Assembly (NCBI GenBank): GCA_910585595.1 | Contig: CAJUET010000002.1 | Location: forward strand, 1-64,000 | Direction of reading: 5' to 3' | Length of the DNA: 64,000 bases | Source of the DNA: an uncultured Christensenella sp. | GTDB lineage: Bacteria > Bacillota > Clostridia > Christensenellales > Borkfalkiaceae | Shown here: positions 51,830 through 60,472 of the stretch, piece by piece | Position numbering within the stretch: position 1 is the first letter of the stretch | Layout of the letters: the number at the start of each line of letters is the position of its first letter | The notes under the pieces: model-generated | What the model was told of the DNA's origin: nothing | Database searches by the model: none | Seen by the model: only the letters and a program-made list of their open reading frames with translations | Translations under genes and position numbers: made by a program

Positions 51830-52450
51830 TTATTTTTTCTTGAAAAATTTCAATTTCTTCCAGCCCAACAGGAAGAAGAGCGTTAAAAGTTGAAGGGGGA
51901 TTCCGATGAAGAAAATAAGCCAGGTATACGCGATAAGTCCCTTGCACGCAAAGATCGTCAAATAAACGCAGGCAAGCGCCGTCCAAATTATAACGGAAAC
52001 CGAAACTGCTCTCAGCCACTTAAATTTCCATATGCAAGCGAACACCAACACAATGACAAAGGACACGGGCACTGCATAGACGAACGAAAGCCAGGTAAAA
52101 CCGAGATCCGGCGACAAAATTCTTAGAAGAACGAACGCAACGACTGCAACAAGCCAAACCAAAAGCGCCGAGCACGAAATAATGACCGTACGTCTTATAA
52201 GACACAAAGTTCTGGGCATGAGCTTATGTTCCCGCTGTTCGTGCACCAAATCGTCGAGCGTGACGCCGAACAGTTCGGCGATCTGCATGAGAATGCGTAC
52301 GTCCGGAATTCCGTTCCCCTGCTCCCATTTGGAAACAGACTTATCCGAATAATTCAGCTTTTCCGCAAGCTCGAGCTGCGTCATATTTGCGATCTTTCTC
52401 AAACGCGTAATATTTTTACCGATGATTTGACCGAGTTCTGTTTCGTCCAT
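51830..52450 (-). CDS. Xre-family regulator with C-terminal membrane helices
   Basis: A 206-residue protein. The N-terminal helix-turn-helix (about 10-65, MTQLELAEKLNYSDKSVSKWEQGNG) is followed by four membrane helices (about 87-195), so it probably binds DNA while anchored. Proteins of this type are common in clostridia and may link an envelope signal to transcription; targets are unknown. It heads an operon with two YcxB-like membrane proteins. The ATG lies on the seventh base after a TATAAT and there is no ribosome site, so the mRNA is predicted leaderless. Confidence 0.92.
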   Translation of the reverse strand: MDETELGQIIGKNITRLRKIANMTQLELAEKLNYSDKSVSKWEQGNGIPDVRILMQIAELFGVTLDDLVHEQREHKLMPRTLCLIRRTVIISCSALLVWLVAVVAFVLLRILSPDLGFTWLSFVYAVPVSFVIVLVFACIWKFKWLRAVSVSVIIWTALACVYLTIFACKGLIAYTWLIFFIGIPLQLLTLFFLLGWKKLKFFKKK

Positions 52451-52456
52451 GCTACT

Positions 52457-52484
52457 ATTATAAGATATTTTTGTGAAAAGTCAA
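52457..52484 (-). promoter_or_regulatory. Promoter giving a leaderless Xre-regulator mRNA
   Basis: TTGACT (52479-52484), 16-base spacer, TATAAT (52457-52462) on the minus strand. ATG begins seven bases after the -10 box. Confidence 0.75.
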
Positions 52485-52505
52485 TGGTTCTACTGTGGGT
52501 AGAGC

Positions 52506-52550
52506 GTAAAAAAATAAACTCTACTTTTGAGAACTGTAAAAGTAGAGTTT
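52506..52550 (-). terminator. Terminator of the shikimate operon
   Basis: Perfect 13-bp stem AAACTCTACTTTT/AAAAGTAGAGTTT with a 9-base loop, followed by TATTTTTTTACG on the minus strand. Confidence 0.88.
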
Positions 52551-52580
52551 GAAAAGCTATCGTTATTTTCGTTTTCGGGC

Positions 52581-53279
52581 TCACATAAACAAGCCGCCGT
52601 TTACGGAAAGAACCTCCCCCGTAACGTATCTGTTCTCGGCAAGAAACAGCACCGCGCGGGCAACCTCTTGCGGGCTTCCCAATCTTCCGAGCGGGATCTC
52701 TTCGCAAAGTTCCCTCTTTTCCCCGTCGCTGAACCGCTGCATCATGTCCGTTTCGATCGCGCCGGGGGCGACGCAATTCACAGTAATATTCATAGGCGCA
52801 AGCTCCTTGGCAAGCGCCTTCGTAAAGGCGATAACGGCGCCCTTCGACGCAGAATACACGCTCTCCATGCTTCCGCCCGTCTGTCCCCAAACGGAAGAGA
52901 TATTCACGATCGCTCCGCCTGCGTCGAGCATTTTCGCAACCGCATACTTTGCACACAAAAACGTGCCGCCCGCATTTACTTCCATAACGCGCCGCCACTC
53001 CGAAAAGGAGGTATCCTGCACGAGTTTATACAGTTCCACACCCGCATTGTTTACAAGAAGATCGAGAGACGGAATTTCTTCAAAAACTCTTTTGACGTCC
53101 TCTTCCACGGCGACGTCGGCACGGATAAAAGAAACGCCCTTTAATCGCGTTTGCGCTTCTTTTGCGCTTTTTTCGTCCATAGAATAGAGCGCGGTCACAC
53201 GGTAACCCATTTCAAGAAGAAGTTTGCATACCTCCGATCCGATTCCGCGCGTACCGCCTGTAACGAGCGCCCGTTTCAT
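52581..53279 (-). CDS. Short-chain dehydrogenase (FabG-like 3-oxoacyl-ACP reductase family)
   Basis: A 232-residue classical SDR. NAD(P)-binding TGGTRGIGSE at the N-terminus, NNAG in LLVNNAGVE, catalytic Ser in NISSVWGQ and YSASKGA with the catalytic Tyr and Lys, then PGAIETDM. Closest in pattern to FabG reductases, but the substrate is not certain. It is the last gene of the shikimate operon, overlapping aroK by four bases. A fatty-acid gene is not expected here, so it may reduce another ketone or be a simple passenger. Confidence 0.9.
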   Translation of the reverse strand: MKRALVTGGTRGIGSEVCKLLLEMGYRVTALYSMDEKSAKEAQTRLKGVSFIRADVAVEEDVKRVFEEIPSLDLLVNNAGVELYKLVQDTSFSEWRRVMEVNAGGTFLCAKYAVAKMLDAGGAIVNISSVWGQTGGSMESVYSASKGAVIAFTKALAKELAPMNITVNCVAPGAIETDMMQRFSDGEKRELCEEIPLGRLGSPQEVARAVLFLAENRYVTGEVLSVNGGLFM

Positions 53280-53779
53280 AAATTCTCCATGATCGCGACG
53301 ATCTCCCGCGCAACCTCTTCCGCGCTCTTGTCATCCGTTACGATCGTATGATCGGAAACGTATTCATAGACCGAAGTACGCTCTCCCAAGAGCTTTTCGA
53401 GCTTCGCTCTCGCGTCCGTGTTTTTTAAAAGCGGGCGCGTGTCGTCGCCCTGTACGCGGGAAAGAATGGTATCGAGCGAAGCCCGTAAAAAGAACACCTT
53501 CCCGTTCTTTTTGAGTTTTTCCGCGTTCTCGCGATTGAGCACAAGACCGCCGCCCGTCGATATCACAAGGTCGTCCTTCGCGCAATACTCATCCACGATC
53601 TGCGATTCGAGCTGACGGAAATGCGCCTCGCCGTAGTATTCGAAAATATCAAGAACTTTTCCGTAACGTCCCTCGATGACGGTATCGGTATCGATCCAGC
53701 ACCGCTTGGTAAGTTCGGAAACCTTAATGCCGACAGTCGATTTGCCCGCACCCATCATGCCGCAAAGAACGATATTCAT
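53276..53779 (-). CDS. aroK: Shikimate kinase
   Basis: A 167-residue kinase that phosphorylates shikimate at O3. Walker A GMMGAGKSTVG, the shikimate-binding DTD in WIDTDTVIE and FRxxE in HFRQLESQ, and GGG in VISTGGGLVL are all present; the lid lies around GDDTRPLL. Overlaps aroQ by four bases. Confidence 0.96.
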   Translation of the reverse strand: MNIVLCGMMGAGKSTVGIKVSELTKRCWIDTDTVIEGRYGKVLDIFEYYGEAHFRQLESQIVDEYCAKDDLVISTGGGLVLNRENAEKLKKNGKVFFLRASLDTILSRVQGDDTRPLLKNTDARAKLEKLLGERTSVYEYVSDHTIVTDDKSAEEVAREIVAIMENL

Positions 53780-54198
53780 AGCGTAAAGCTCCTCAATGCA
53801 AGCAGATAACTCTTTTTGCCGAAGCCCAGAATCTCACCCTTGCACACTTCCGTTAAAACGGACTTGCGGCGGAACTCTTCCCTCGCATACACGTTCGACA
53901 TATGTACCTCGACGACGGGCACGGAAATAGCAGCGATCGCGTCGCGGATCGCAAAAGAATAGTGCGTAAATGCGCCTGCGTTCAATACGATCCCGTCGTA
54001 ATTTCCTTCCGCTTCCTGAATCTTCGTACAGATTTCCCCTTCCAGATTGCTCTGAAAAAAGTCAACCTTATGACCTTGCTTTTCGCAGTCCTCTTCAAGT
54101 TCGCGGTTAATGGATTCGAGCGTTTCGCTCCCGTAAACTCCCTTCTCGCGCTTCCCCGTCAAATTCAAGTTAACGCCGTTCAAAACCAAAAATTTCAT
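53776..54198 (-). CDS. aroQ: 3-dehydroquinate dehydratase, type II
   Basis: A 140-residue type II dehydroquinase. NGVNLNLTGKRE with the catalytic Arg/Tyr loop, the Tyr of GVYGSETL, NAGAFTHYS and VEVHMSNVYAREEFR with the catalytic His. The start at 54198 gives the family N-terminus and has GGGAGGA in front; it overlaps the aroE stop by four bases. Confidence 0.96.
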   Translation of the reverse strand: MKFLVLNGVNLNLTGKREKGVYGSETLESINRELEEDCEKQGHKVDFFQSNLEGEICTKIQEAEGNYDGIVLNAGAFTHYSFAIRDAIAAISVPVVEVHMSNVYAREEFRRKSVLTEVCKGEILGFGKKSYLLALRSFTL

Positions 54199-55022
54199 GA
54201 ATGTTCCTCCCTGTATTCCTTCCAAAGTGTTTTTGCGAATTTCATATCGCGCGCCGTGCCCGTAAAAATACAGTCGGCGGCGTACGCCTGAAAGAAGAGC
54301 ATTGCCTCGCCGTTCAAAACGCGTTTTCCCCTCTCCCGTGCAAGGCGCAAGAGTTCGCTCTCTTTCGGTTCGTAAATCAAATCAACGACGGCGAAACAGT
54401 TATCAACGAGCCTTAATATACAGTCGTCACCGTTCCCGTCGGGAACGGACGGAGTTTTTCCCACCGTATCGTGCATTCCGATCCCCGTACAGTTCACAAT
54501 AAAATCAAAGCGGAAAAAATCGAGCGAAGTCCTCGGCGTAAAGTCTTTGAAGTCGCCGTAGACGGCGTTCAGGCGCTCTCCGTCCCGTTCGTAGGCGGTG
54601 ACTTCCGCGCCCGCCCCGTTCAATGCGTAAATACAGCTCCTGCCCGCGCCGCCCGCGCCGAGCACGAGCACGCGCTTTCCCTTAGCGGAAAAATCCGCCT
54701 CTTCGAGCATCGTCACAAACCCCGTACCGTCCGTATTATAGCCCGTCCTCGTCTTTGTCACGACCGTGTTGACCGCGCCGAACACGCCTGCGTCTCCTTC
54801 GAGTTTTTTCAAAAAGGGCAAAACGTTCTGTTTGTGCGGAATGGTCGCATTGAATCCGTCGAAACGGGAAAAGAGTTCCTCTCCGTTTTTTTCAAGCTCC
54901 TCTTCCGAAAGCGAAATTTTTTCATATTCGCACGCATATCCCATGCGATCTAAAATAAAGCGGTGCATTTCGGGGCTGAGCGACTTTGAAACGTCCTTTC
55001 CGATAACGGCAAGCCTTAACAT
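54195..55022 (-). CDS. aroE: Shikimate dehydrogenase
   Basis: A 275-residue enzyme reducing dehydroshikimate with NADPH. The N-terminal substrate site includes SKSLSPEMHRF, the catalytic Lys in ATIPHKQNVLP and NTDGTGF; the nucleotide fold is VLVLGAGGAGRSC. The C-terminus has LFFQAYAAD, close to the expected Gln-containing motif. Overlaps aroB by seven bases. Confidence 0.96.
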   Translation of the reverse strand: MLRLAVIGKDVSKSLSPEMHRFILDRMGYACEYEKISLSEEELEKNGEELFSRFDGFNATIPHKQNVLPFLKKLEGDAGVFGAVNTVVTKTRTGYNTDGTGFVTMLEEADFSAKGKRVLVLGAGGAGRSCIYALNGAGAEVTAYERDGERLNAVYGDFKDFTPRTSLDFFRFDFIVNCTGIGMHDTVGKTPSVPDGNGDDCILRLVDNCFAVVDLIYEPKESELLRLARERGKRVLNGEAMLFFQAYAADCIFTGTARDMKFAKTLWKEYREEHS

Positions 55023-56068
55023 AATATTTCTCTCTCCGTCTTTACAAGCAGTTCCGCGTATTCCGCATAGGAAAGTTCCAAAAACGCGTACTTGCCCAAA
55101 CTGACGGGCACGGTCAGAGAAACTTTTCCAAGCACACGGTTCTTTTTATCGAGACGGGCAAGCGGCGCCGCCTCGCTCGCTTTACACAGTTCCGGAACAA
55201 CGCCGAGCGCAAGTCTTGCCAGCGATTTGAGTTCGTTCAAATAAATTTCATCGGCTTCTTTTAAGACGCGTTTCGCAATCTCCGCTTCGAACAGGATGCC
55301 GATCAAAACGTATTCGCCGTGCGACAACTTTCGATCGCGAAGTTCGAACGCGTGCGCGGTCGTGTGCCCTAAATTCAAGCATTTCCTCAGTCCGCTTTCG
55401 TTTGCGTCGCGCCGAATGACATCCGCTTTAATTGCGATATTTTCCGAAACGGTTCCGCTTAAAAAATCAAGATCGAAAAGGCGGTCGCGGTTCTTATTCA
55501 GTTTTTGAAAAAGTTCTCCGTTGAGCGCGCCGTGCTTTACGATTTCCCCTAAGCCGCAACGGATCTCCCGTTGGGGCAAGGTCTTTAAAAAGTCACAGTC
55601 GACGAACACCTTTTTCGGCTGAGAAAACACGCCGATCATATTTTTGACTCCTTCGAAATCGATCGCGGTCTTTCCTCCGACCGAGGAATCCACCTGCGAT
55701 AAAAGAGTCGTCGGAATTTGTATGCAGGAAATGCCCCGCATATAGAGCGCGGAGGCAAGTCCGCCCACGTCCCCCACGACGCCGCCGCCCAAACAGACGA
55801 GCGTATCGCCGCGCGTAAGCTCCGCTTTTTTCATTTCGCCGAGCAAATCGAAAAGCGTCTCCTGCGTTTTATGCTCTTCGCCCGCAGTCATCGCATAGAC
55901 GGGTACGTTCTTAAATTTTGCTTTGATCTTATTTTCATAGAGTGCGTAAACGTTCGAATCGGTAAAAACGAAGTTCGCACGCTCTTCGATCGAGGAAAAT
56001 ATTCCCCGCTCTATCACAATTTCGGAAGTCGATTTTTCCTCCGTTTCTATCGCGAAGCGGTTCATCAT
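55016..56068 (-). CDS. aroB: 3-dehydroquinate synthase
   Basis: A 350-residue enzyme that cyclises DAHP. Typical: VCLGGGVVGDVGGLASALYMRGI, PTTLLSQVDSSVGGKTAID, zinc ligands in GEIVKHG, NLGHTTAHAFE and LSHGEYV. The start at 56068 overlaps the aroC stop by four bases, with ACGGAG in front; a start nine codons upstream would overlap aroC more deeply and lacks homology. Confidence 0.96.
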   Translation of the reverse strand: MMNRFAIETEEKSTSEIVIERGIFSSIEERANFVFTDSNVYALYENKIKAKFKNVPVYAMTAGEEHKTQETLFDLLGEMKKAELTRGDTLVCLGGGVVGDVGGLASALYMRGISCIQIPTTLLSQVDSSVGGKTAIDFEGVKNMIGVFSQPKKVFVDCDFLKTLPQREIRCGLGEIVKHGALNGELFQKLNKNRDRLFDLDFLSGTVSENIAIKADVIRRDANESGLRKCLNLGHTTAHAFELRDRKLSHGEYVLIGILFEAEIAKRVLKEADEIYLNELKSLARLALGVVPELCKASEAAPLARLDKKNRVLGKVSLTVPVSLGKYAFLELSYAEYAELLVKTEREILC

Positions 56069-57195
56069 TCCAATTCTCCGTAACGTTTTTGCCATTCCGA
56101 AAGGGTATCTCCGCCCAGACGTTCAGAAACGACTTTTGCTATTTCCGCCAAAAGCGCGCTCTCGCACACAACTTCGCAAGCGGGAACGGCGCAAACGTCG
56201 CTCCGCTCCGTACTCGCCTTTGCAGGCGTTTTTGTGTTATAATTCACAGTGTTCAACCCCCGCATAAGGGTGGGAATGGGCTTCATCGCGACCCGAAAAA
56301 CGAGTTCTTCTCCGTTGGATGCTCCGCCCTCGATTCCGCCCGCACGGTTACTTCCGCGCGTAAATTTTCCGTTCTCATAGTAAATTTCGTCGTGCGCTTC
56401 GCTCCCCTTCATTTCCGCCAAAGAAAAGCCGCACCCGACTTCTACGCCCTTGACCGCCTGCACGCTCATGAGTGTGGAAGCGATCCTCGCGTCCAACTTT
56501 TCGCGGTAAGTCATAGGGCTTCCGAAACCGCTTTTAAGCCCCCTTACGCGAAGTTCGATAACGCCGCCGAGCGTATCCCCCGCTTCCTTGCAGGAATCGA
56601 TTTGCTTTTTCGCGCGCTTCTCGACGTCCCGATCGAGCATGGCAAGCTCTGCGGAACGCTTTTTAACGACGTCCTCAAAGGTATATGTAGCTCCGTCGAA
56701 GCTTGTCCCGACGGAGCGGACGAAACCCGTGACTTCTATATTCAGCGCTTCCAGAAGCTGACGGAAAATTCCGCCCGCCGCAACGCGCGCCGCCGTTTCC
56801 CGCGCGGACGCACGCTCTAAAATATTTCTTGCGTCCGTGACGCCGAATTTTTTCATGCCCGTAAGATCGGCGTGACCGGGGCGTACGTTTTCGACTTTGC
56901 GCTCCTCCGTGTTGCAACCTTCGGGTGCCATAAATTCCTTCCAATTCTCATAATCGCGGTTCCATACCGCCAGCGTTACAGGACTTCCGAGCGTCGTGCG
57001 ATTGCGAACGCCGGAGAGAATTTCCGCTTTATCGCTTTCGATTTTTTGCCTTGCGCCCCTTCCGTAACCGCTCTGACGCCTGAAAAGCTCCCCGTTAATT
57101 TTTTCAAGGTCGATTACAAGCCCTTGGGGAATCCCTTCGACGATCGCAAACAGTCCTTTGCCGTGCGATTCCCCCGCTGTTGTTAAAGTGATCAT
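56065..57195 (-). CDS. aroC: Chorismate synthase
   Basis: A 376-residue FMN enzyme making chorismate from EPSP. TTAGESHGKGLFAIVEGIPQG at the start, RQSGYGRGARQKIESD, RPGHADLTGMKKF, ERASARETAARVAAGG and GGIEGGASNGE are the family signatures. The usual next-step gene aroA is not in the window. Overlaps the patatin-like gene by four bases. Confidence 0.98.
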   Translation of the reverse strand: MITLTTAGESHGKGLFAIVEGIPQGLVIDLEKINGELFRRQSGYGRGARQKIESDKAEILSGVRNRTTLGSPVTLAVWNRDYENWKEFMAPEGCNTEERKVENVRPGHADLTGMKKFGVTDARNILERASARETAARVAAGGIFRQLLEALNIEVTGFVRSVGTSFDGATYTFEDVVKKRSAELAMLDRDVEKRAKKQIDSCKEAGDTLGGVIELRVRGLKSGFGSPMTYREKLDARIASTLMSVQAVKGVEVGCGFSLAEMKGSEAHDEIYYENGKFTRGSNRAGGIEGGASNGEELVFRVAMKPIPTLMRGLNTVNYNTKTPAKASTERSDVCAVPACEVVCESALLAEIAKVVSERLGGDTLSEWQKRYGELE

Positions 57196-58049
57196 GATTT
57201 CTTCTTCCTCTTATCGTTCAATATACCCGCGTTTATCAAAGCGTTCTTGATTTCGTCCATGTGCGCACGCGCCTCGTTATAGCCGATTTCGTACATGGCG
57301 TTCATTGCCTCCACCGAAACGTCCGTCGCACGATAATTATATAAATTTGGTTTGAGCATAATATCCGCCGCTTCGTAGCCGCGCGACTTGCTGTCTTCCG
57401 TATACTTGACCGAAACGAAGGCGTTGATTGCGGAACCCAACAGACGGGAAAATCTGCTCTTTTCGTCGTCGGGCTTTAAAAACGCACCCAAATCGACTGC
57501 GATGACGAAGTCCGCTCCCAAGTCTTTACACACGTCGGCAGGCACGGAATTCGTAAAAGCGCCGTCGTAAAGTTTTTTTCCGTCTATCTGCACACCCTTG
57601 AAAAAGGGAGGGATCGCCGAAGAAGCCGTGCACGCCCTTGCAGCGCTCCCGCTCTTTAAAAGCACCCCTTCGTTGGTCTCTGCATCCGTCGCCCAACAGG
57701 CGTAAGGAAGAGGGAGTTCCTCTATGTTTTCATCGACGTACTGTCCGATAAATTTTTCGGCAAAATCCATTTCGGCAAAGGGACGTAAATTCTTTGCAAA
57801 CTCCTTGCGGTTGAGGCTTTCGATCACCTCGATGATATCACGCGCGGAATAACCCTTTACATAAAGCGCGCCCACGATAGAGCCGATTGAAGTGCCCGTG
57901 ACAACCTGAAAGTTAATGCCCTCTTCCTCAAACGCTTTCAGAACGCCGATATGAGCCAAACCCTTCGCGCCGCCGCTGCCGAGTGCAAGCCCCAATTTTG
58001 CGGGTCTTTTTTTATTGAATTTCGATTTTATGCGGTTAAAAAATCCCAT
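57192..58049 (-). CDS. Patatin-like phospholipase (RssA/YchK type)
   Basis: A 285-residue serine acyl-hydrolase. Oxyanion loop GSGGAKGLAHIG, nucleophile elbow GTSIGS, and the Asp of the dyad in YDGAFTNSVP. Size matches bacterial RssA-like proteins rather than secreted toxins; no signal peptide. Likely a cytosolic or membrane-associated lipid hydrolase. It heads the shikimate operon, overlapping aroC, a link with no obvious metabolic reason. Confidence 0.92.
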   Translation of the reverse strand: MGFFNRIKSKFNKKRPAKLGLALGSGGAKGLAHIGVLKAFEEEGINFQVVTGTSIGSIVGALYVKGYSARDIIEVIESLNRKEFAKNLRPFAEMDFAEKFIGQYVDENIEELPLPYACWATDAETNEGVLLKSGSAARACTASSAIPPFFKGVQIDGKKLYDGAFTNSVPADVCKDLGADFVIAVDLGAFLKPDDEKSRFSRLLGSAINAFVSVKYTEDSKSRGYEAADIMLKPNLYNYRATDVSVEAMNAMYEIGYNEARAHMDEIKNALINAGILNDKRKKKS

Positions 58050-58073
58050 TGCGCGCCTTTCCTTATTAAAACC

Positions 58074-58101
58074 ATTTTACACTATTTTCATAAAAAGTAA
58101 A
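58074..58101 (-). promoter_or_regulatory. Promoter of the patatin-aro operon
   Basis: TTTACT (58096-58101), 16-base spacer, TAAAAT (58074-58079) on the minus strand, followed by AAGGAAAGG before the ATG at 58049. Confidence 0.65.
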
Positions 58102-58132
58102 CCTTATTCGAAACGATTCGTATTAATTGCTA

Positions 58133-58954
58133 TCATCGGGCGTGTTCTAAAAGCCAATGCGCAACGCCGTCCTCCGCATTCGAAGCGATGATGCCGCTTG
58201 CGATTCTTTTAAGCTCTTCCGCCGCATTTTGAACGGCATAGCGCTCGTTTGCAACCTCGAACATGGAAATATCGTTGACCGCGTCGCCGAAAACTACGAG
58301 CTTATCGCAATTCAACAGCTTTTTCAGCTTGACTGCCGCATCCGCCTTGCCCGCCGATCCGGGCATGACTTCGAGCCACCACTCACCCGAATACATATCT
58401 CTGCCGAAAAAACAGCGGTATCTGTTTTTAAGTTCTTCATATACGGCGCGCAGTCTCTCCTCTTCGTCGATGCAGTTAAAGTAAAACACGTCGCCGTCGA
58501 GCGCCGAGGAACGGGAGTCTATCTCACGCACCCGCTTTTTATCGAACTTATCGTCCATGCGCGATACGGCAAACTCCCTCTGCGCAGGTGAGCTTTCGCT
58601 CCGTATAAAGGACATACGGTTACGCCCCTCTATCACCGAATAAACAACGGGGCACAGTCCATAGCGAAGAAAGGTTCCGAATACGCCCTTGCCCTCTTCC
58701 GCAGTAAAACCGTTATAGTAGACGGCGGAATTATCCTGCCGCACGATGAATGAGCCGTTATGCACGATCATGGGCGTATTCGTCTTTACCCCCTCTAAAA
58801 GCGGCATTGCCGTATTGTAAGAGCGCGCCGTTGCAAACGAAACCGTTACGCCCTTTTCCGTCAAAGCGTTGAGCGCGTTTTTGGAATATTCGCTCAACGT
58901 TCCGTCGGGGCGCAAAAGCGTTCCGTCCAGATCGGTCAAATAGAGCGTTTTCAT
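58133..58954 (-). CDS. HAD-superfamily hydrolase, Cof type
   Basis: A 273-residue phosphatase of the HAD IIB/Cof class, acting on sugar phosphates or similar. Motif I DLDGTLLRPDG with the nucleophile Asp, motif II SFATARS, motif III Lys in DAAVKLKK, and motif IV VFGDAVNDISMF. Cap domain in the middle. It overlaps the metallo-hydrolase gene upstream by four bases. Substrate unknown. Confidence 0.94.
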   Translation of the reverse strand: MKTLYLTDLDGTLLRPDGTLSEYSKNALNALTEKGVTVSFATARSYNTAMPLLEGVKTNTPMIVHNGSFIVRQDNSAVYYNGFTAEEGKGVFGTFLRYGLCPVVYSVIEGRNRMSFIRSESSPAQREFAVSRMDDKFDKKRVREIDSRSSALDGDVFYFNCIDEEERLRAVYEELKNRYRCFFGRDMYSGEWWLEVMPGSAGKADAAVKLKKLLNCDKLVVFGDAVNDISMFEVANERYAVQNAAEELKRIASGIIASNAEDGVAHWLLEHAR

Positions 58955-59778
58955 ATTTCCAGCTCCATACCGTCGTAAGCGGCGATCGCTTTAAACTCCT
59001 TTTCCGCCTTTATCAGTTTATCACGGGCAGGAGCGGAATTGTGCGAAAAATGCGTGAATACCTTTATCGTATCTTCACGAACCAAACCCGATTCTTTCAA
59101 TCGGGAAAATATTTTTTCGTTTTCGTAAACGCTCATGTGCCGCGCGCTCTCGGATACGGAGTCGTAGAGAAAGGTAGAGTCGAACGTAATTAAATCAAAC
59201 GGTTTCGCCTCTCTTTCAAGATAGGCGAAATCTTCTTCGGGAATCATACCCGAATCCGTTAAATGCAGAATGCGCCTGTCCCCTTTTTCGATCAGAAATA
59301 CGAACGGATCCTTCGAAGAATGCTTTGCTTTGAGGGGCACCGCCCGCCAATTTCCGAACACGACAGGCTCGAACGCCTTTAATTCGTGAAAACGAATGAG
59401 TGAGCGGACGTCCTCCCGCATTTCCCGCCGCGTGCATTCTTCGAACACTTCGCGCGCTTCCCCATTCCCGAAAATTTGAAGAGGCTCTAACGCTCTTGCG
59501 TATTTATAACCGCGCAAAACAAAATCGTGCGCGTAAAAGTGATCCATGTGGGAATGCGTTATAAGAAGGTATTTGATTTTGAAAAGCTCCGCTCCGAGCA
59601 CTGCGCCGTGATAGAACGCGTCGGGCGGAAAGTCAACGGAGAGCTCCCCGTCTAAAATGATCTGCGAACGGGAACGGACTCTCTCTTTTCCCGACCTTGC
59701 AAGTTTGCAGAATTCACATTCGCAAAAGAGCGCGGGAATTCCTTCCGCCGCACCCGTACCGAGATAACGCACCTTCAT
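58951..59778 (-). CDS. Metallo-beta-lactamase-fold hydrolase (PhnP-like)
   Basis: A 275-residue MBL-fold enzyme. The metal-binding motif is THSHMDHFYAHD, with further ligands in KAKHSSKDP, LTDSGMIPEED and FTHFSHN. An early Cys-rich site CECEFCKLARSG resembles the PhnP structural zinc site. It may be a cyclic phosphodiesterase, but no phn genes are near. Co-transcribed with the HAD gene. Confidence 0.88.
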   Translation of the reverse strand: MKVRYLGTGAAEGIPALFCECEFCKLARSGKERVRSRSQIILDGELSVDFPPDAFYHGAVLGAELFKIKYLLITHSHMDHFYAHDFVLRGYKYARALEPLQIFGNGEAREVFEECTRREMREDVRSLIRFHELKAFEPVVFGNWRAVPLKAKHSSKDPFVFLIEKGDRRILHLTDSGMIPEEDFAYLEREAKPFDLITFDSTFLYDSVSESARHMSVYENEKIFSRLKESGLVREDTIKVFTHFSHNSAPARDKLIKAEKEFKAIAAYDGMELEI

Positions 59779-59886
59779 AATTTGCCTCTTTCAAACGGAA
59801 CTTCAAAAAAAAGGTTAAGCCCGCGTCCGGTTTCCGGAAACGAGCTGAACGGTTTTTTTGTTGGTAAAAAGTAAAAGACAATCTGA
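59779..59886. other. Gap between efp and the metallo-hydrolase gene
   Basis: A 108-base stretch holding an A8 run (59805-59812, T8 on the minus strand) preceded by short complementary G+C-rich segments. It may act as a weak terminator after efp. I see no clear promoter. Confidence 0.35.
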
Positions 59887-60450
59887 TTACACTCTCGACA
59901 TATATTCGCCCGTGCGGGTGTCGATACGGATGGTATCGCCTTCGTTGACGAACATGGGGACCTGGAAGGTCGCACCCGTCTCCACTTTCGCCGCCTTCGT
60001 TACGTTGGTCGCGGTATTGCCGCGAACGCCGGGTTCCGCCTCGATGACTTTAAGTTCCACAAAGTTTTCAGGCTCGACGGAGAACGCGTTTCCGTAGAGA
60101 AATTTTACCGTGACCGTATCGTTCTCGCGGATATAGCGAAGCGCGTCTTCGACCTGGGAAAGATTGAGGGGAGTCAGATTGAACTCTTCGTCCATGAAGT
60201 AATAGAACTCTCCGTCGTTGTAGGAGTAGGTCATCTTCTTCGTCTCCACCTGCGCGGTTTCGAGTTTTGCCGTGGGGTTAAAGGTTTCGTCCGAAAGAAC
60301 TTGTCCCGTAACGACGTTTTTAAGCGTTGTTCTTACGAACGCCGCGCCCTTACCGGGCTTAACGTGCTGAAATTCCGTTACGGTATAAACGCCGCTCTTA
60401 TATTCGAACGTCGTTCCCTTTCTGATGTCGCCTGCCATGATCTGTGCCAT
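59887..60450 (-). CDS. efp: Translation elongation factor P
   Basis: A 187-residue, three-domain EF-P that relieves ribosome stalling at proline runs. Lys34 at the tip of domain I in KPGKGAAFVR is the usual modification site, and the C-terminal RIDTRTGEYMSRV matches the family signature. AAGGAG precedes the ATG. It lies 22 bases after the M24 peptidase gene, the common clostridial arrangement, so both come from the promoter at 61535. Confidence 0.98.
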   Translation of the reverse strand: MAQIMAGDIRKGTTFEYKSGVYTVTEFQHVKPGKGAAFVRTTLKNVVTGQVLSDETFNPTAKLETAQVETKKMTYSYNDGEFYYFMDEEFNLTPLNLSQVEDALRYIRENDTVTVKFLYGNAFSVEPENFVELKVIEAEPGVRGNTATNVTKAAKVETGATFQVPMFVNEGDTIRIDTRTGEYMSRV

Positions 60451-60472
60451 ATTTTTTTGTTCTCCTTAAAAA

